Assembly (NCBI GenBank): GCA_021234155.1
Contig: JAJEKV010000052.1
Location: 9,377,284-9,441,283 of the forward strand
DNA: 64,000 bases
Direction: 5' to 3'
DNA from: Isoetes taiwanensis
Taxonomy: Eukaryota > Streptophyta > Lycopodiopsida > Isoetales > Isoetaceae
In this document: positions 58,420 through 64,000 of the stretch, piece by piece
Layout: every line of letters starts with the position of its first letter
How positions within the stretch are numbered: the first letter of the stretch is position 1
Notes under the pieces: generated by a model
What the model was told of the DNA's origin: nothing
What the model saw: only the letters and a program-made list of their open reading frames with translations
The model's database searches: none
Position numbers and translations under genes: made by a program

Positions 58420-60914
58420 TGTTGAAGGTATTCCCCGCAAAACCTTCAACCTCGGGTTTAGAACCTCCGTGTTGCTTAAGGCAACCACTCTCGAAAGTGC
58501 AAAGATACCGTAAAAGAATCACAAAAGATCACTTTGAAGTGTGTTTCCCCTCAAGAGAAAAAAGTCCGCCTCACAAAATCTCTTGTAGAATGTGATCTAT
58601 GGGGCTATGGGTGTGGATATCACTCCTTGATGTTCACAACACTTGTCACTCACAGACCGCAAAAAGCTCAGCAAGGTCGAGTAGGCTAGATGGGCTTAGA
58701 TTCAAATCACCGACCCACCAATTTTTTGTCAATATCCCCGACAGAGAGCTGATGTTTGGAACTCGATATTGGTGATGAATTTTTGGGACTATCAACTCTA
58801 TCTCTCTCGATTTGTCCTGCACAACAAAATAACCAACTATTCTTTTTGACCGTAAAGGATCCAATTTTCTCTTTGATAATTCTTAGCCTAAGACTGTAAG
58901 AAGAAAATGTTTTTGAGAGATAATGTTTTGTAAGGGTCAACTGCACGTGTATCTAATGTTGTCTACTTCCACATACTTTGTTTGACAGGATTGAAGTTCA
59001 AACAGTGGCTCTCCCATGCTCCACACCTGTTGTGCAATACCTCATGTTCTAACAATGCCAACTTTCCATTGCAATGCAGGGATTTGGCTTTTGCACTTTC
59101 TAAGGGTTTGTGATATAGGTAGACAAAACACAGCTGACAATGTGCACGGGCACTAGATACTCACGCTATGACAATAAAGCTATGATAATTTTTGCTTTTT
59201 TGAAAAGATCACAAAGCAACTCAAACAAACTGCTGCAAAGGTCGGATTTTCAATTGAATCAGTCACTCAGAAGATACAATATAATATCCCAAGCTCGGGG
59301 CCTTGGGCACAGGATCAAATAGGTGCACATAAAAAATCCGGAGAATTAAGTCAATAATCCGGATCAAAGGTAAACATAGGAGGTCAGGATCAAGCTCAAG
59401 GTTGTCAAGCCGGCCCTTCTTCAAAGCCAAAAAATCTTCTTTGCCTTCAAGCCCTCAAAAATCTTCTGTGCGAAAAATCCCCTTTTGTAGAATGTACTGT
59501 TCCGTTGAAATCTTCATTATTTCTTTCAAATCTTCTGTCTTTTAGCCCGCACTAAGCATTCATGGCATTAAACATAATGATTCGGCAGGTTTAGGTGCTG
59601 AATTAATGGTTTGTTAGGTCGCTCTGAACGGATCTTGGCATTTTCCGTGTTTAGGTTTCGGCAGCTCAAGAGAAATATCCCACAGCCCAATTCAATTTAG
59701 CGTATTAAAAGTATATAAGGCTCAAAAATTGATTTCTTCCGATTATTAAGTCGCTGTCCATGTGGGATTCGGTACCTCCATCGCCCCCACACCCGGATGC
59801 TCCACGCCGCGGGGGGGATTGGCTTGGAAGAGAAATTAGGCTAAGGGGGGGGTAGATAGGAAAATTTTTTGCACCCCTTACACCCTATGGCACGATTCCC
59901 TAGAACACATATACCGTGCCTAAAATAAGGCCTTTTCTCAAAATTCTTTTTTTCTAGGGGAATCTTTTTTTGTGCCCTATAATATTCTGGGGTCTTTTTT
60001 CACCATAGAGCTTTTTGGAGTTTGGAAAAAATTTGGGGAGTGGATGAAGTGGCATTTGAAAAACATGGCATGGCTAGGTAGTATGACATGGCCAATGGGA
60101 ATGATGACGTGTCAGCCCACTTGAATTTGAAAATTCTCTCTAGTCAAAATTTTTAGAATGATGTGGAGATGATGTGTGTGAATGATGAGGTGTCAAAAGT
60201 GATGTGGCAACAATGATATTTTGAAATGAATTTTGATTTGAATGAGAGTTTGAGATGAAAAGGATGAAATGGTGATGGGTGTGATGTGTGTAGTAAGGTG
60301 TAGGGGGACTTGGCACATCTAGTGCTCATTAGGAAGCCAAAAATTTTGTGGAGCATCTTTGAGGCATCTTTGATGCATATTTGAATTTTTAGCATTTCCC
60401 TTAGGGATTTTGCAAGCCTCTCTACATTTTGCTCAAGTTGCATGGAATGTTGACTTCATAAGCAAAGTTATGACTAAGTCAAGTCTCTCTTGAACTAGTG
60501 GATGATGAAGCAAGTGGGTGTTTTATGAAGGTGTATTTTGACTAGAAAGAACTTTCAAGGTCAAGTTTGACTTTGGGAGGTGTATGAGGAAGGAGTCAAG
60601 GTTCAATGCTATTTGGGATGGTGGAGTGGATGAGGATGGAAATCAAAAGAATGCCAAAGATGCCAAGCTCATAAATGATCACATACCATGGAATGCTCTT
60701 CAAGGGGTCTTCTTTCTCTTCTTCTCTACACTTCCTATGCTTGTTTGACCTTTTGCATCTCTTGAGTGACTTGAGTCAATTGTCCTTCCTTTGCTCTTCA
60801 AACTTGAGTGTATGCTAGTGAAGCATTCTCCTATTATCTTGCAAATTGAACCAAACTGATAGGATTAGTGCTAATATATGCTTGGCTCTTACATGCTGCC
60901 ATAGCATGGCAGCA
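58420..60914 (-). repeat. 5' LTR of the 11-kb gypsy element
   Basis: Partner of 49921-52409. Read on the minus strand it begins tgctgccatgctatggcagc and ends ccttcaaca at 58420, after which the internal region starts tcttggaggttctccgag. The outer end has three extra bases (gca) compared with the inner end of the other LTR. Confidence 0.95.
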
Positions 60915-62298
60915 CTCCCCTGCCTGGAAACAATTCAAAGAGAATAAGGTACTGCTGAGAGAGAAGAGGAAGCGCCGATGAGAAGTCGATGCAGAAACGC
61001 GCCTAAAATAGCGAACTCCCAACCAGAACGGGCATGCGCCGCCCGCATGCATGCAAAACATGCATGCTCGTCCCATTCTAGAATGGCGATCCGATGTCTC
61101 GGATCGATGGGATTCTAGAATGGGACTCGCATGAAACCAACAAAACCGCCCGAATACCAAAGGACTTCCTTAACAAACTAGGATCGAGGACGAAGGTCAC
61201 AGGATGAAGGCTAAAGGCCGAGAAAGGACAGCATGAAGAGACGCCAAATTGGCCAAACCGAGGCGGAAGAAGCCCTCCCCGCACGGAAACAATTCAAAGA
61301 GAATAAGGTACTGCTGAGAGAGAAGACATCGGATCGCCATTCTAGAATGGGACGAGCATGCATGTTTTGCACGCGGTGGCGCATGCTGGTTACGGTTGGG
61401 AGTTCGCTATTTTAGGCGCCGTTTACGCCCGACTTCTCATCGGGCTTCCTCTTCTCTCAGCAGTACCTTATTCTCTTTGAATTGTTTCCAGGCAGGGGAG
61501 GGGCTTCTTCCTGCCTGGTTTGGCCAATTTGGCGTTTCTTTCATGCTGTCCTTTCTTAGCCTTTAGCCTTCATCCTGTGACCTTCGTCCTCGATCCTAGT
61601 TTGTTAAGGAAGTCCTTTGGTATTCGGGCGGTTTGTTGGTTTCATGCGAGTCCCATTCTAGAATCCCATCGATCCGGTGACATCGGATCGCCATTCTAGA
61701 ATGGGACGAGCATGCATGTTTTGCATGCATGCGGGCGCATGCTCGTTACGGTTGGGAGTTCGCTATTTTAGGCGCTAAGTTTACGCTTCGACTTCTCATC
61801 GGCTTCCTCTTCTCTCTCCAGCACCTTTATTCTCTTTGAATCCACCCTCCCCTTCTTTGTTATTGTATTTTTATCGCGTGGCACGCTACATCCATCCCCT
61901 CCGCCTCGGGAGGTTTGTTTTGTCTTGTTGTTTTGTTGGTGATGTGCGTGCACAAAGTAACGAGTGGCATCTGTTTCTGGACTTTTCCATTCGTGGGTTT
62001 TGGGAGCGATTTTTATGCCTTACGTTTGTCCAAGCCCCTTGCCGAAGGCTTATCACTAGGGTTTTTCCTCGAAAACCCGAAAGGGCGGGGTTTTTTAATC
62101 CCGGTGATAAGCTTTCGGCAGGTACACTAGCCCAGTCTCTATTAGCATTGTATTTTGTTGGGGTCCAAATGATATAATTGGATTTTCCCTTTATTTTTTA
62201 TGGGTAGTTCGCATGTGTGCGGCTACCCACTATCCACCATTGTAGAAAATCTGCTGACGGGCGGTTTGTTGGTTTCATGCGAGTCCCATTCTAGAATG
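60915..62298. mobile_element. Array of palindrome-bounded repeat units, right half
   Basis: Continues the array after the LTR element: second half of the interrupted short - unit (60915-61086), a truncated short - unit (about 61113-61325), a short + unit (about 61338-61668) and a long + unit (about 61695-62298). At 61326 orientation flips within a partial spacer (acatcggatcgcc). The outermost right end lacks the spacer and joins riboflavin synthase sequence directly (ctagaatgg/atgtt). Confidence 0.8.
62040..62120 (+). other. Conserved stem-loop in the right long unit
   Basis: TGCCGAAGGCTTATCAC (62040-62056) pairs with GTGATAAGCTTTCGGCA (62104-62120). The loop contains gggtttttcctcgaaaaccc then gaaagggcggggttttttaa. 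In sense it matches the tail hairpins of the LINE family A copies at 17.3, 23.7 and 43.0 kb. Confidence 0.88.
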
Positions 62299-62433
62299 GA
62301 TGTTTTAGATAATGAAACTGCTTTTACTTTTATGTTGGTGGTTTATCACCAACAAAAGTTTATAATTCCTTTGAAAAAAGTGGGAGACAAGGTGAGCTCG
62401 GAAATGGATATTTTGGAGAAATATATCGAGTGA
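62299..62433 (+). pseudogene. Riboflavin synthase pseudogene, 3' portion
   Basis: An open frame reads DVLDNETAFTFMLVVYHQQK, FIIPLKKVGDKVSSEMDILE, then KYIE and TGA. This is the C-terminal end of riboflavin synthase and continues the portion that breaks off at 47702 (TSLTMV). This part alone has no frameshift. Confidence 0.9.
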
Positions 62434-62988
62434 ATGCTGCATAGACACTTAGTTTCAGTTTCTTCTTCAGTTCCAGCCTAATCTTCCTTCTATGTTTTAG
62501 TATCTGCAAATCAATATGGATTAGGTCAGTGCCTAGTTCCCTGCATATCTTTGAGCAATGCTGCATTATTTTCAAGATAAAAATGAAATTTCTAATATGA
62601 AGCCTTGAACAGAAAAGTGGATGTAACTGTCAAAGCTAATCAGTTATTTCTAAAGATACCACAATTTAATCATCTTTCTATGATTGCTCGGTGCTCTACG
62701 AACTCTGTCTTCCTTTGCTGCTAGAAATGCTTACAATATAATAGAAGGTGCACAACTTGGTCCTTTGCCATAGTCTTGTATTACTCAAAACGTTAATGTT
62801 AACATGTTTTCTCACCATCCTACTTGCCATCTAGAAGGTCCTTGTTGTCTCGTATTGTTAGGTCCTTAATGTATAATGGAGATTCTAATATTTTAAAATA
62901 CTTGCCATCTAGGAGGTCATAATGGCCTGGATGAAAGCTTGCATACACTAGTATTTCAGTCCATGATGTCAACTGCTTCTCAGTAATA
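62434..62988. other. Flank between riboflavin synthase relic and LINE fragment
   Basis: A minus-strand stretch near 62660-62760 reads KDQVVHLLLYCKHF and KTEFVEHRAIIE, faintly like a LINE zinc tail. Otherwise AT-rich without a gene. Confidence 0.3.
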
Positions 62989-63930
62989 TTAGCTAGAAGC
63001 TTGGAAATATGAAACTGACCATGACCATGTGATAATTAGAAGGGCCATTCTTATCACCTGCTTTGTGAATTGGTATGACCGTACTGATAGCCTAAGTTTC
63101 TGGCAATTCTTCTTGCAAAGCTTGATGTAAAAAAGCAGTGATGATTTGAAGCAATAAGGACCCCCATTTAAGCAATTCTGCTTGTAAACCTTGAAGATCA
63201 AAAGACTTGCCATTGGATAGATGCTGCAGTCCTTCTTTGACTTGCTCCTCTGTGAATTGAAGAATATTACCTATCAAGGGAGGCGCAAAATTAAGAATTC
63301 CAGGATGATCATATAATTGGACCAATCGCTCATCCCATTGCTGCATAGGAATATGTCAGGGTAGGATGTAGTCGATATAATATTTTGCACCAAAAGGTTC
63401 GAGGCTCACGTAGCAGCAATTTAAACATTTGCTTCTGATGCTCAGCAATGAAGCGTGCCTTCTTGCGTTTCAACACAGATCAGACCATGCATTTCTAGGA
63501 AAAGATTTTCTAATAGCATGAGCGACACTAAAAGCACGTGTACCAAACTAGGAGACAGCAGAAGTAAGCAAAACATTCAAAATATCTCGAATAGGTCAAG
63601 CGAATGCGAGAGGCAGGAGCATGGATAGCAACGGGTTGAAGAGGTGTAAGCTGCCACTTTAATGACAAATAAAGTGGATAGTGTTCAGAATTTATCTCCT
63701 CTTCTATATGCCTTGTGCCAATTCAAAAATCTAAAATGAGAGCCAAGGCTTGCACTTGGGAAATGACATAATCAACAACACTAATACCACCTCCCTGCCT
63801 ATCCTATCTGCCTTTGTCGAAAAGTTTAAACCGCATTCCTGGAATGATTTTCTCAATGTTGATGCCAAGCTTGGAAAAGCCAAATGGTCTATCGCATTAG
63901 ATGCCATAGAATATGGCAAGTGGGGGTTGA
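62989..63930 (-). pseudogene. LINE endonuclease-RT junction fragment
   Basis: Minus strand: WDERLVQLYDHPGILNFAPP, FTEEQVKEGLQHLSNGKSFD with LQGLQAELLKWG, LLQIITAFLHQALQEELPET, then (after a stop in place of W) AISTVIPIHKAGDKNGPSNY. These blocks precede the palm of LINE reverse transcriptases. Upstream text near 63400-63480 (KKARFIAEHQKQMFKLLL) fits the linker after the endonuclease. DGMRAELLKW in LINE family A is the same motif, but the sequence is distinct, so it is another family. Confidence 0.75.
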
Positions 63931-64000
63931 CCAACTACAATTTTAAAGTGGGTTTGATATGGACATTGTTGTGGAAGTCCTGGTTGATTTATATGACAAA

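Larger units (their letters stand above)
49921..60914 (-). mobile_element. Complete but degenerate Ty3/gypsy LTR retrotransposon, 11 kb
   Basis: Two direct LTRs (49921-52409 and 58420-60914) flank an internal region coding gag, protease, RT, RNase H and integrase in that order on the minus strand, the Ty3/gypsy arrangement. The 5-bp target duplication is CTCCC (49916-49920 and 60915-60919). The uninterrupted target is seen in other array units (gaagcccctcccctgcctgg), which confirms insertion into a short array unit. No chromodomain was seen. Frames are broken many times, so it is not autonomous as written. LTR ends are TG/CA with an inner hairpin TGCCATAGCATGGCA. Confidence 0.93.

Noticed and set aside
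47703-62298. Retrozyme (hammerhead-bearing mini LTR element)
   Set aside because: I looked for the CTGATGA...GAAAC core in the units and did not find it.

Overview
The window is nuclear DNA of a land plant, most likely a fern or another non-seed plant with a repeat-rich genome. The evidence is an intact plant-type VPS26C gene split by ten introns, a plant-like PNO1 fragment, a riboflavin synthase relic, chromodomain-bearing Ty3/gypsy elements and several families of APE-type LINE. The organism assignment is inference; no marker gene fixes the species.

Only two loci look intact. The first is VPS26C (+ strand, 10863-13864). All eleven exons join in phase with GT-AG introns to give 320 residues, and an upstream ORF overlaps the start codon. 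The second is a two-exon gene on the minus strand (43774-44961) for a 372-residue acidic protein with one N-terminal membrane segment and no recognised family. Broken or partial host-type genes are a PNO1 (Dim2) first exon (35831-36102), an FCP1-like/RING-like relic (18.4-21.3 kb), two copies of an uncharacterised repeated gene family (0.4-1.2 kb and 27.7-28.4 kb) and a riboflavin synthase pseudogene.

Layout: 0-4.4 kb holds an uncharacterised gene fragment and the 3' end of a chromovirus on the minus strand. 6.5-9.5 kb is a decayed Ty3/gypsy element (+). 10.8-13.9 kb is VPS26C. 14.2-17.4 kb holds two LINE families. 18.4-23.9 kb holds gene relics and a LINE tail. 24-31 kb is mostly anonymous AT-rich DNA with simple repeats and a possible hAT relic. 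32-34 kb is a duplicated block split by a LINE. 35-37.7 kb holds the PNO1 fragment and LINE scraps. 38.7-43.2 kb is the longest copy of LINE family A. 45.4-46.6 kb holds inverted-repeat elements. 47.2-62.4 kb is a nested structure, and 63-64 kb is another LINE fragment.

The most striking part is the nest at 47.2-62.4 kb. The riboflavin synthase relic is cut in two (47224-47702 and 62299-62433). The gap is filled by an array of eight units of a short palindrome-bounded element, in alternating orientation and two length classes. One unit of that array is itself interrupted by an 11-kb Ty3/gypsy LTR retrotransposon (49921-60914, minus strand, LTRs of about 2.49 kb, target duplication CTCCC). The long units carry a stem-loop of about 80 nt whose core also occurs, with partly covarying arms, at the 3' ends of four LINE family A copies elsewhere in the window. 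This suggests the array element borrows a LINE 3' recognition structure.

Small indels in CG/CAG/CTG-like contexts separate the first 1.4 kb of the two LTRs while the last 1.05 kb is nearly identical. Some apparent frameshifts in repeats may therefore be sequencing or consensus artefacts.
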